DNA of 64,000 bases from NCBI RefSeq assembly GCF_901709675.1, contig NC_051101.1, positions 1,792,501 to 1,856,500 on the forward strand, given 5' to 3'. The notes under the pieces are model-generated. The model was not told the DNA's origin, did not search any database, and saw only the letters and a list, made by a program, of their open reading frames with translations. Positions 1 to 12,600 of the stretch are shown here, piece after piece. The position numbers and the translations under genes were made by a program. This stretch comes from Syngnathus acus (lineage: Eukaryota > Chordata > Actinopteri > Syngnathiformes > Syngnathidae). Position 1 is the first letter of the stretch. Every line of letters starts with the position of its first letter.

Positions 1-697
1 TGGAACGACTCAGGAAGTCATTCATGAAGGCAAACGTGTACTCGGCCCACAGTCTCTCGACCTTACCACAAAAGGCGCGTTTCGCCCACGCCGGCGGCCC
101 ACGCGTATCGTCTAACCACACCGAGCGATGACCCCGGCGTGCAATTAAAATGAGATAATTCCACCAAGGAAGTGAGTCGACCGGAATGAGACCACTCGGT
201 TTCCCGTAAGGAGCCGGTTTTCTTTGCTCCTCTGTGAGGTTGTTTCGGCGGCTGCCGAATAAAAGAGGCTGTGTTTGGAGGAGGTCAATGTGTCAGGCTG
301 GCTCGTATTTTAAAGCACGTTGCTGTCTGAAACACGGAGGGCAATTATAAATAAGACCCGCGCCGTGCGGAAAGCCTCCATTATAGCGTCGTTCCAGCCA
401 AAAGTCAGATGGAAAACAAGTCATCATGCAGTCAGCTAAAAGCCAAAATGTGTCCTGAGAAGAACTTAATGAACTCTCCTCTGGGGATATGCATTTATTT
501 TTATTAAACATGCCAAATGGAACGGGGGGGGGGGACACATCACATAAGTAGTCCATGCTCAACGTAGCTCAAGTAGCAAACTGGCACCGATGTAGCAAAA
601 ATTACAGCCAACTCACCCTCCAAATCCATGCTAAGATTTTGTGTGTGTGTGTGTGTGTTTGTGGAATGCAGGGCGCGTTTGGGGCTCGGGCACAGCC
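1..697. other. region upstream of the first visible ARHGEF1 exon
   Basis: I see no coding exon I can defend here. It holds a G run near 522-533 and a TG microsatellite at about 641-658, directly before the acceptor of the first recognised ARHGEF1 exon. It is probably promoter, 5' UTR or intron of ARHGEF1; mammalian ARHGEF1 has roughly 20 residues before the conserved IIGAEDEDFE block, so an upstream coding exon may lie here or beyond the window edge. Confidence 0.4.
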
Positions 698-3600
698 ATG
701 AACATCATCGGGGCCGAGGACGAGGACTTTGAGAACGACCTGAACGACGTGGTGGACGAGCGCTGCTTATTCAGCAGCATCGAAATGCTGAAGGAGCGCC
801 CCGCCCACCTGCTGGTCTTCATGCAGCACGTCATCCTCCAGTTTGACCCGGCGCCGCTGGTGAGACGCTCACTTTCACTTATGGTCAACTCAATTTTACA
901 ACAGATATTTTAAATATTCTTGGCACCAATTCACAAATGTTAGATGCAATTCAAATGAAATTTACCAGCCGCCATCCAGCGATAGCGAACTCCGGCAGTT
1001 GCCGTGACAACGCAGTTATCTATTAGAGCGGAAATAGGCCACGCTCGATTGTAGCGGACAGCACAAAGGCGAACGTTTTTAACGGTTTTCTACCCGAGAG
1101 TTCCCACACCCGAGCCGCTTCCCCTTTCTCACAGCGGCTAACGTGAACACGTGTGTTCATCGAAGGCTTTGTCATCGTGACTCGTGTTCATGCAATTGTC
1201 TCTGTGTACTTCCATGAGTCATCATCACCGTGTTTTGTGGGCTAAGATCATCTGTGTGTGTGCTCTCTCAGCTTTGTTACCTCCACGCCGACCTCCTGAA
1301 GAACCTCAATGCCAAAGAAACCAAGAAGCAGTTTGTGGAGTTCCACAACACCTTCTTGGACAAGGGCGCGGTAAGTGGGAAAGGAATCCTGAGCTCTCGT
1401 CACATACAAGGTCACTGTAGTGAACAAAAATGAAAAAATACAAAATAAAAACATTTTGTTTACTAGTAACATGAACAAAATGTTGATAAATTGATTTGAT
1501 AAATGTTGAACCATTTTTTCTTTTACTTGTTCAAAGTTAGAAAGAAATCCCCCAATCAAAAAAATATTAGGACTACTGTTTTAAAAAGAAATTTACAGTT
1601 GATAATTTGACATTGCTTTTTACTGTTTACAACCAAGCCAGTCTTTTTATATTGCTGATTCATACAGTATGGAGTTCATTTTCTTCATCAAAACAAATAG
1701 CAAAAACTGGAGTTTTTTTTGGAGGGGAGGAATAAATTAATGGTGCTTTGTGCAATTAATCTCAATGGATAATGGAGAAGCTGACTTAAGCACTTAATCA
1801 CAAACGTAATTTATAAATCAAGGTACCACTGTATGGATTCTCGTTATTAAAAAGCAAATATTCTCAACTTCCTGTTCAGCCCGTGAGAAAACCCATTTGT
1901 CCCTTTTGCCCCCCTACTTTCCATTCTTCTCCCGATTGGACTTCAACCCTCACCTAGTAACAGCTGGAAGATCATTTGTAGTGTCGAAGCGTCCCCTTGT
2001 GGTGATATAGAGTCACTGTCAGCTATGTTGTCATTGCAGATCCTCAGAGTCGCAGTACCTCCCCGCATAGTCACCGAACTGGGTGAGCAGCACTCCTTTG
2101 TGCAAATTTTGTTTTTTGTGGCGTATATCACATGTGACGTGACCTCACCCCACCACCACCAGACCGGACGCGCCCGGACATGCTGTCGGAAGACATCCTA
2201 AGACGCTATGCCTACGAGGTCCAACTGGAGCAGGCGGGTGAGGTGGCCAAGCAGCTGGAGGACTTCCGCAAAAAGCGCAAGATGGGGATGACGCCCAACG
2301 AGACGGAGCTGATCGACGTGGAGAGCCACTACCCCACCGACCGCATCCCCATGGAGATGAAGGAGAAGTCGGTCGCCGAGAACCTGCTGGATAAGATGTC
2401 CGAGACGCAGTGAGTGTCCCTCCAATCCGTCCAGACCTTTTCCTACAAAAAACAAACTCTCAAAAATGTGATGTGAATTTTAATGGGGGGAAGTGGGGTG
2501 TTAGCACTGCCTAATGTTGTACTTTATTTTTAATTCTATATATTTATGCACCTCATGTTGTGTTTTAATACTAAGTTAATGGCCATTATGCTGCTCTTTC
2601 TGTTGTACCCACCTCAGCCACCTGAGGGCAGTATAATACCAATGGACATATCACTGTTTGTTGAGACATCTCAACTCCTCTCATCTCGTCAGTACGGCAC
2701 TAAAATTAATTAGCAGAGGACAAAGACTATTAGTTTTCGTTACACCACTCGTGTTGTTGCTCTTTTCCTGTTCAGTACGTTACTGAAAGGGTTGTAGCAC
2801 TACAACATAGATGCTAATTAGCATTAGGTTAAGCCTTTTTTTTTGTTTTATCAAATTGTTCACTTTCTGCCGACATAGTTGAGTCGCGTTCACCACCCCC
2901 AAGTCTGTGCTTGCAAGTCAAAGCAAAAAATTGCACTTGCTCATGGGGTTCTGATTTGTACTAACAAGCCTGCTTTCATTTTTAAAACAAACAGCTCAAA
3001 GCCACAAGTTAAAGTCCAGACTTTGCCTTAATCTCGCAAACTTTTGCACCACAATAAGCAGGTCACATGATTAGCGTTATGAGATGTGTTAACAGCGGAT
3101 TTAAGACTGTTTGGGGAGTGGAATGGGCCGCGAGCGGTGCCACGCTGGCAGGAAGGATCTGGAGCTGGCATGCAGCCAGCTGGGAGCCAGCGCTGGCTGC
3201 TCACCCTTTGCAAACCGGCATTACGCTCTAAAGGGATAAATCTGAAAAAGTGAAGGAATGATATCAGGGCATAGATATGTCACTTTTTTCTCAATAACAT
3301 AAAACTCACCCTTTGCAAACCGGCATTACGCTAAAAAGGAATAAAATCTGAAAAGTGAAGGAAATGATATCAGGGCATAGATATGTCACTTTTTTTCTCA
3401 AAAACATGAAACTAACCCTTTGCAAACCGGCATTACGCTTAAAAGGGATCAAATCTGAAAAAGTGAAGGAACGATATCAGGGCATAGATATGTCACTTTT
3501 TTCTCAAGAACATAAAACAAATTTGTAGTGTCATTTGTTTGTTTGATTCCTTTGATATGGTCCTAATTTGCCTGTGTACCAAAAAAAACAAATACATGGA

Positions 3601-6600
3601 TGGCCCACCTCATCATACTTGGGCACCGGGCCAAATTAACATCTTGCCAAGTTAGGGATGGCACTCTTTCTCCTCCAATCAACAATCAAATTGTCTCATG
3701 TAACAAGTGCGTCTGTATTGGCTGGCACGCTTGCACGCCCGCCCCACCGACAAAACCAGCGTTTGCGCAGGGAAGTCCCAAGAAAGCCCCCCCCCCCTTC
3801 CTTTTTGGAGTTGACAACAAGGCGCAAGTGTCGTGTTTCCGCTGTCTTGCCTGCGGGTTGCATCAGACAGACAAAAATGCTTAAATAGCTTTTGCGCTCA
3901 CGCCGCAGCATTCCGAGCTTGCAGGACGCATCGACTTCACTCAACTTTTGCTTGACTGAAAATTTAGCTGACTTTGAAGTTACTTTTTTGCATTCAGATT
4001 ACAGTTCAGCTTTGCATGCGTTGCTCACTTTTTTTGTGTATTTTTTTTGGTTCCTTTTTTTTTTCTTCTTTTTGAAATTAGAATATGTTCAATAGCTTGA
4101 TTTTTGAACAAAACAACACGACGGTTGGCTTTAATTTGGATCACAACAAACGCGGTCGCTTTAGGTTCCACCGGCCCAAAAGGCACAATTTGTTGCTCGT
4201 AAACAGTCGCGCACGAGAGCGCAAACATGCTACTTAAAAGAAAGAGGTCAGTCTGCTTCAAAAAAGTATTTATTTCCTCAACGATTGACGGTATTTCCTT
4301 CTCTTTTCAGACCAACCATCGTCTTGGATGAAGAGAAATGGTGAGTTGAACATGTTTTTCAGGAACTTGATTATTGTCTTTGGACGGATGATTTGCATGG
4401 TGTTCTTAAACTTGGATGAGGTCAAAGTGAAGCTTAAACAAGTCGTTGCTTGTTAGCTGTGTTCATTCGTTGCGACATTCTCTGCCAGACAAAAGGGACT
4501 TTAGTGTTCATGACCACACCCAATTTCTCCTCCAGTTGCATAATTTTGTCTCCTGCTCATTTGACTCCCCCAGCCCCGTTTTTGAGGAACGTCATCAGCG
4601 CCCAGTGATCCAATGACACAATGAGCAGATGTGCGCACACAAAGGAGACTTTCTCCTCTCGTGACTTGTTTTGCGATTCAAACCAGTTAAACACGTGTGA
4701 CGCGCTTTAGGCAAAATAATCCAAAATTGTAAAGAGCATATCTTCAAATCAGACTAAAATAGATTCTATATTTCGAAGAAGGCCATCACACGGATAAGCA
4801 CCTAATAGATGGCTGCTACCTTGGCAAATAGCACAAATTTGCCAAATGAGATGAGTCCATCCATCCATCCGGATCTGATGTTGACTGCTTTCAATGTCTG
4901 TTTTGTAGCCAGTCCATCTTTTCGGCAGTGGCCTACTTCATGAAGCACCTTGGAGTAAAAACCAGGGCAGTGGACAGCAAGAAGTCCCGAGGGGGCTTCT
5001 TCCGCAGTAAGCTGGTCAAGGTAAAAGCGAGTGGACGGAACTGTTGTCGTGACCCTGCTCTTCCTTCATATGGTATCCTCCTTCCTCAGAACAAGAAGGA
5101 CGAGTCCACCAAGACCAAGCCCAGGGGCGGCTTCCCAGGGATCCCAAGCTGGATCGCCGGCAACCGTATGTAATAGCGATTCGGCTTGTGGCCCCGCTCG
5201 GCGACCGTTCCGATCCGTCAATGACCGTTTCTCTCCTGTTACAGCTGAGGTCAAACCTAAAACAGAAGCCGAAGGTACAAGTCATCCGAGCGCTCGCTTC
5301 CACTGCACCGCCTTATTTGTGAACAGTGAACCCCCGTTTAGCGTGTTAGACACAGAACCCTACTAATGAACCCCCCCCCCCCGCACCCAGGCACGTTTGC
5401 ATGTCCCAATCACACAAGGAGGTTTTGTACTCTTGAGTACTTGGTTGTAGGTTGAGTTGTGCACCCTCGGACCGGACTAACCAAACCACGCCACCCCCCC
5501 CCCCCCCCCCCCCCCAATCCGGTGTACCCATTTTTACTAACAGAGTGCATGTCGGTGGTTTTGTGTTTACCCGCCACCTGGTTCAAATATCCTAACTTGG
5601 CCCTCTTTTGCTGTTTTCTAGCGGACAGGGAGAAAGGGAGTCAGGAGCGTAAAGGTCCAACACCCGTCCGAGGATCCTTTGTCGACTCGACCGCGCCCCC
5701 CCTCCCCGGCAGGAAGTCGGGCTCCGGAGGCGGCGGCTCCGGCCCTCTTCCTTTGGTGGAGATCACGGACGGGTCGGGCAACAATGCCAGCCTGAGCAAC
5801 AGCCACGAGGCCCTGCACTCTGATGGTACGTGCGTGTGGCCGCTTTGGTGAAGCAGCGTGGGCTCAGGATCCCAAACTTGTTCCAGGCCTCTCCAGCAAT
5901 CGTCTGGAGCCGCTCAACTTGTCGGAATGGGCCGACGTGTCCCCCGTGGGGCCGGGGTGCTCGCTGAGTGTCGGGGAGCCCTTCTTGGCGGGCGACGCTC
6001 CCGCGGAGGACAACCCGGAGAAGGACTGGTGAGGACGCGAGGCGAATTCAACTGGCGTCTGTCGTCAGCCAAAGTCAAGCAATGCGCGGCGGTCCTCGGG
6101 CCGACGATGTCTCGTCCCTGCTGTGTGCTCGCTTTGTGCCACGTCGCCCCGCCTCCCTTCCGCTGTCGAAAAAGCCAAGCTCGCATTGGTGTCCCTTGCA
6201 ACCTTTCCTCTCCTTTCTTCATTCCTCTTGTCTTGTCCTAATGTTTGAACCAGCACTTTTGTTGCCTTCTTAGCATCGTTGGCGATTTTAGTGCAGAAGT
6301 GTCTTTGTTAAGCGTCTTTGGGTCCTTGAAAAGCGCTATATAAATTGAATTAATTATTATTATTAAGTGTGTCAGCAATTTGGTTCTCAGCTTTGGACTC
6401 AAATTAGGGATGACTTGATTTCAGGCGCAGATGTTTGTTTCTTGCTCCTCGTATAGTGCAACTTGTCAAGTCAAATCAAGTCCATCTTTTTACATTCAGG
6501 CCCGCATGACGATATGGGAAAATTTGGCCACCAGTCAAAATAATGCTGCTTTTCAGCCGTACGTTATTTCTATAAGAGGCAAAGTATGAAAAGAATTTTT

Positions 6601-9600
6601 GTGTGGTCGCCTGCCTCTTTTGTCTGCACGTCTGGGCGCGCGCAGCCCCGTCGACGCTCGTCTCTGTCACGTGTGCATTTGCGTGTGGCGCCAGCAAGCC
6701 GTGTTTGCAGCCAAAAGTCTCAGAGTTGCAAGTGTGCATAGCTTAGGTGTTAACCTTGTGCTGTCCCGTGTTTTCACAGGCGCAAGACAAGGTGGGCGCC
6801 TTCACGGACACTGCTACACATGCACGCACATACACACACACACACACGCACACACACACACAGAGTAGCACAAGTTAAGTATCGTTTTTCTGGAATTAAC
6901 TTGACTGTTGGATCCAACTGGAGAATGGCTCGCTCATTTATGTAAAGTGTTTTTTTTGCACTTGCATTTTGCATGCTCTGTGGAACTAAATTGCCACTCA
7001 ACAAGATTGGGATATTGGCTTAAACATATCACATCCATTGAAAAGCATTGAGATTTAAAAAAAAAAAAAAAAATGTATCCCTCAAATATCCGATATTTTT
7101 TTAAATAAAATGGTTTCGATTTTCGGTATCAAAAAGTGATAGTTAATAAAATATTTCAGAAATATTAGTTTAGGAATTCTGTGTGCCCTGCGATTGGCTG
7201 GCAACCGGTTCAGGGTGTCCCCCGCCTACTGCCCGATGACTGCTGGGATAGGCTCCAGCACGCCCGCAACCCCCGTGGGGACAAGCGGTATAGAAAATGG
7301 ATGGACAGATACAGTGCCTTGTAAAAGTATTCGGTCCCCTTGAACCTTTCAACATTTCGCGACATTTCAGGCTTCAAACATAAAGATATTGAATATACTT
7401 TTCTGTTTATAAAAGTTTTATTTTTTGTCAAGAATCAACAACAAGTGGGACACAATCGTGAAGTGGAACAAAATTTATTGGATGATTTAAACTTTTTTAA
7501 CAAATAAAAAACTGAAAAGTGGGGCGTGCAATATTATTCGGCCCCCTTGCGCTAATACTTTGTAGCGCCACCTTTTGCTGCAATTACAGCTGCAAGTCGC
7601 TTGGGGTATGTCTCTATCAGTTTTGCACATCGAGAGACTGGAATTCTTGCCCATTCTTCCTTGCAAAACAGCTCGAGCTCAGTGAGGTTGGATGGAGAGC
7701 GTTTGTGAACAGCAGTCTTCAGCTCTTTCCACAGATTCTCGATTGGATTCAGGTCTGGACTTTGACTTGGCCATTCTAACACCTGGATACGTCTATTTGT
7801 GAACCATTCCATTGTAGATTTGGCTTTATGTTTTGGATCATTGTCCTGTTGGAAGATAAATCTCCGTCCCAGTCTCAGGACCTTTGCAGACTCCAACAGG
7901 TTTTCTTCCAGAATGGTCCTGTATTTGGCTCCATCCATCTTCCCATCAATTTTAGCCATCTTCCCTGTCCCTGCTGAAGAAAAGCAGGCCCAAACCATGA
8001 TGCTGCCACCACCATGTTTGACAGTGGGGATGGTGTGTTCAGGGTGATGAGCTGTGTTGCTTTTACGCAAACATATCGTTTTGCATTGTGGCCAAAAAGT
8101 TCGATTTTGGTTTCATCTGACCAGAGCACCTTCTTCCACATGTTTGGTGTGTCTCCCAGGTGGCTTGTGGCAAACTTTAAACGAGACTTTTTATGGATAT
8201 CTTTGAGAAATGGCTTTCTTCTTGCCACTCTTCCATAAAGGCCAGATTTGCGCAGTGCACCACTGATTGTTGTCCTATGGACAGACTCTCCCACCTCAGC
8301 TGTAGTTATCTGCAGTTCATCCAGAGTGATCATGGGCCTCTTGGCTGCATCTCTGATCAGTCTTCTCCTTGTGTGAGATGAAAGTTTGGACGGACGGCCG
8401 GGTCTTGGTAGATTTGCAGTGGTCTGATACTCCTTCCATTTCAATATAATTGCTTGCACAGTGCTCCTTGAGATGTTTTAAAGCTTGGGAAATCTTTTTG
8501 TATCCAAATCCGGCTTTAAACTTCTCCACAACAGTATCTCGGACCTGCCTGGTGTGTTCCTTTGTCTTCATGGTTCTCTCTGCGCTTTAAACAGAACCCT
8601 GAGACTATCAAAGAGCAGGTGCATTTATACGGAGACTTGATTACACACAGGTGCATTCTATTTATCATCATCAGTCATTTAGGACAACATTGGATCATTC
8701 AAAGATCCTCACTGAACTTCTGGAGTGAGTTTGCTGCACTGAAAGTAAAGGGGCCGAATAATATTGCACGCCCCACTTTTCAGTTTTTTAGTTGTTAAAA
8801 ATGTTTAAATTATCCAATAAATTTCGTTCCACTTCACGATTGTGTCCCACTTGTTGATTCTTGATAAAAAAATTTAAATTTTATATCTTTGTTTGAAGCC
8901 TGAAATGTGGCGAAATGTTGAAAGGTTCAAGGGGGCCGAATACTTTCGCAAGGCACTGTAGATAGTTTAGGAATCATGGGATGAAAAGAGAATAATTAAA
9001 TTGTTCTTGTAAGAAAAAAGTGTTTTTTCCTGTTTTATTTTTCTGATGCTTTGTGCAGTCATAGGACGAAAAGAAGAAAAGGGAATTTTTGCAGTTGAGT
9101 TTTTTTAATGAACATTCTGTGATGGATGGATGAAAGTTTGACAGTCAGTTGGCGAAGCATGAGTTTCATTGGCCAATATGAAACCTGGACTGAACGTGTC
9201 ATTTTCTAACATGCCTGTTTTTCGTTTCTCTGTCGTTCCTCACGTCTGTCCACTACGTCACTTTTCTGCTGTCTCTGAACTCTTTGCCTGTATTTTCTTT
9301 CTCCCGTCCACATTTTACTGTCATTGTTCCCCGTCTTATCCCCTCCCTGTCCACTTGCGTCCCCTGCCTCCCTCCCCCTCTCACCTCGAACCGGCAGTAA
9401 GAAGGTGGCACGTAGCGAGAGCGCACGCGTGCACCGCCAGCTGTCACGGCGCCGCGGCTCATCCCGGGCCAAACAGTTGCGCTCTCGTAGCGACGTGGAC
9501 CTGCAGCCGCCGTCCGCTGGCCCCCATTTGTAAGAGTGCACAGCAGGGATGGACACGAACCTGCGTTCAAATAAGTATCATTCATTTGCTCCGCCGACAA

Positions 9601-12600
9601 TGCTAAACTATGATTTAGCATGTATGACAGCATTTGTAGCTTAAATGTTCTGTAAAAAATTTTAGTATGAATTTATCAATCATAAATTCTAGATTAATTT
9701 TGTCAACGAAACATGGAGAAGGGGCAGTTGACGAGTGTACTGCAACTATGTGACTTTCAATAAGTTTTTGTACCAGCAGCGAAGGAGCGGCGACGGCTGT
9801 TTCGGATGGCTCAAGCTCGTCGCCTGCCAGCCCCGCCCCTCAGCCCGAGGAGATGGAGCCGCGCCTGCTGGAGTTCGAGCAGGATCCTCCCAACTGGAGG
9901 GAGCTGGCCTCGCCAGAAGCACTCTCCGGCCTCAGCAAGAAGGAGACCAAGAGGCAGGAGGTCATCAACGGTGAGAACGGGACGCAAACCTGGTTTGGGG
10001 AGCTGCTTCGTTTTTTACCAGTTTTCCCATTTCTGGATTCATTTCTTCCCTGTAGAGTTGTTCGCCACGGAGCACGCCCACGTGCGCATGCTGAGCGTCC
10101 TCCAGATGATCTTCTCCAAGCCTCTGGAGCGAGAGGAGCTCCTCAGCTCCACCGAGCTGGCCGCCATCTTCCCCAACCTGGACGAGATTATCGAAATGCA
10201 CTGTGAGCGTTTGTTGGGAGTGCATTTGGAGAGGAAGTAGAAGAAGTAAAAGGTGGCAATAAAGCGTTCTGTCCCATCTGTACAGATCACTTCTATGAGA
10301 ACCTGAAGAAACTTCGTCAGGAGGACAACTTTATCGTCAAATCCATCAGCACGACCGTCCTCAACAGAGTAAGAACTTGCTTTTTATTTTGTGCCCTCCC
10401 TCCAATCTTTTATTTAATTTTACATGCAGCCGTCGTCGATCAAAAAGTGCTCAAATATTGGAGGACTATGTTTTTCGATAGACAGTAAATAATTGTTTTA
10501 TATTCCTGGTTGATAATATATACGCGTTTCTAGAGTGGGTATTTTTTCCACTAGACGTGCCGAAGCAGAATTTGACTGTACATTTGACTGTTTTGCATAT
10601 TTTTTAAATTTCATTGATTTCTATGCCTTTCAGTTTGAGGGCACAGAAGGGGAATGGTTCCAGAAGCTGACAGCCCGCTTCTGCAGTCACCAATCGTGGG
10701 CTCTGGACCAGATCAAGAGCAGGCAGAAGAAGGAGGCTCGTTTCAACGCCTTCATTCAGGTGGCGCACTTGAGTAACGATGGCCATCTTGGCGGTAAGAC
10801 AAAAGCACGCTGATGTGACGACAGGAGGCGGAGAGCAAGCCGCAATGTCGGAGGCTGCAGCTGAAGGACATCATTCCCATCGAGATGCAGAGGCTCACCA
10901 AGTATCCGCTGCTACTGGAAAACATCGCCAAGAACACAGGTGTCTTTTGAAACTACTGAATTACTTGTCGTATATTTTAACAAATCACATCATTGTATGA
11001 AAGTCTGCTAGCTTATTTGAACATAAATGTTGTAGCAAGATACTTAGACTGGAAATGGAACAATACTCGCAGACTGGAAATGGAACAATACTCGCAGGCC
11101 GATACTATTTACCCCCTGTCAGTGTATTATATCTGCTTCTTCACTGCTCTCTAGTGGCCAAAGTGCCATTGATGTCAACATGGAATCAGCATGCAAAAAC
11201 GGTTTTACTTATCACTTGTATTATTGCTGTGCGGTTATACACAGTAAAATACTTCTACTTAAGCCTTAAGTCAAGTTACTCGAACCTTACATATCACGTT
11301 TATAAATTCTTCGGTTTTTCTCATTCAGTTGTGGTCTATAGAAAGTGGAACAGTGATGCTCTTGTCTGAATTCCTCGTTTTGATAGCATCACAGGTCCCT
11401 CTCTTGTACTTGTTCTGAGGTGCGTCTCTTTGAATGCAAATGTGATACTTCACACCCCACTTCCTCTAGGCCGGAAGATGTGTACCTCTCTTTCCAGTCA
11501 GACATATTTGTAGTTTTTTAGCCAAGGTAGAGTTTACTGGCGCTGCAAACTTTTTGATTGATTAAAAGATGTCAACGGCAGAAGACTTGTCCATACAACC
11601 ATACATAACACTTAACAAAATAAATCCCCTCACAATATTTATGAACATGTCTTGTAAGCAAACACTGTAGTCAAGCTAAGAAGTAAGCTAGTGCTAGCGT
11701 TAGCGAGAAGCTAACCAATGCATTTAGCACATTATTGTGTTCCCCAAAAATAAAACAGCACCTCCGATGCAATTCATCTGATACAACTACTCAAAATACA
11801 CCCACAATAATTAAAAACAGAGCGCACAGCACTAAAATCAAAGACCGATGCTGATGCTATGAAAACGAGGGCATCTTAGACACGCAATAATATGAACGTG
11901 AAATACAGTGTATTATTTTTGTGTCATCTCGAGCTTACTGCTTTACTGAATCCGTCGTTTCCATAGATTGAAGGAACTGAACCATCAACGAAACTAAGTC
12001 TTTCGGCGAATCCTTCTCTTTACTGACAAAAGATTTCTGAAACACTCGTCCTTGAACAATCAGGACTTTGCCCTCAGATGTGGGAACACTGCTTGAATTT
12101 TGCCCACAGATGTGGGAACAATGCTTGAATTTGACCAGGCACTTCTTTGAGGTTCTGATGCTGGGGGACAGTGCAATGAGTTGTGTGGATTGATGCATCC
12201 AACAATGGAACATCTCCACTTCGGCATTCTTGAGTTGTCTGGACTACAAAAGTCTCTCTGAATACTAAAAATGGCGGATTTGCGAAACCGTTTCGCCACA
12301 CCCATTACCTTGTTTGGTGGTCCTGCTCCAAAGGATGTGACGTGATAGACAAAAATACGTAAAAGAAAATGGAGAAAACTGAACGGAGTCAAAAACAGAT
12401 CATAAAAGTATCTCTGCAACACTTGGAGGGATAGATTACCCTTTTCTATAATCTTGGAGATTCCAAGTGCACAATAAAATGAATATAAAAGCAAAAAAAG
12501 TGGATTTTCCATGTTATGTCTACTTTAAGAGTGCATTTGTGTTAGTTTGAAACGATCATATGCATGGCAGAGGATTCCGGCGAGAAGGAGCGCATCCGGC

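Noticed and set aside
3199-3518. CRISPR-like or regulatory array
   Set aside because: Three directly abutting 106-bp units have no spacers and lie in a vertebrate intron.
5459-5851. 130-codon open frame including poly-C
   Set aside because: Only 5622-5825 is a real exon; the upstream part is intron with a C homopolymer.
9169-9606. 145-codon open frame around the ARHGEF1 exon 9398-9529
   Set aside because: It is an out-of-frame reading of the exon and its pyrimidine-rich flank.
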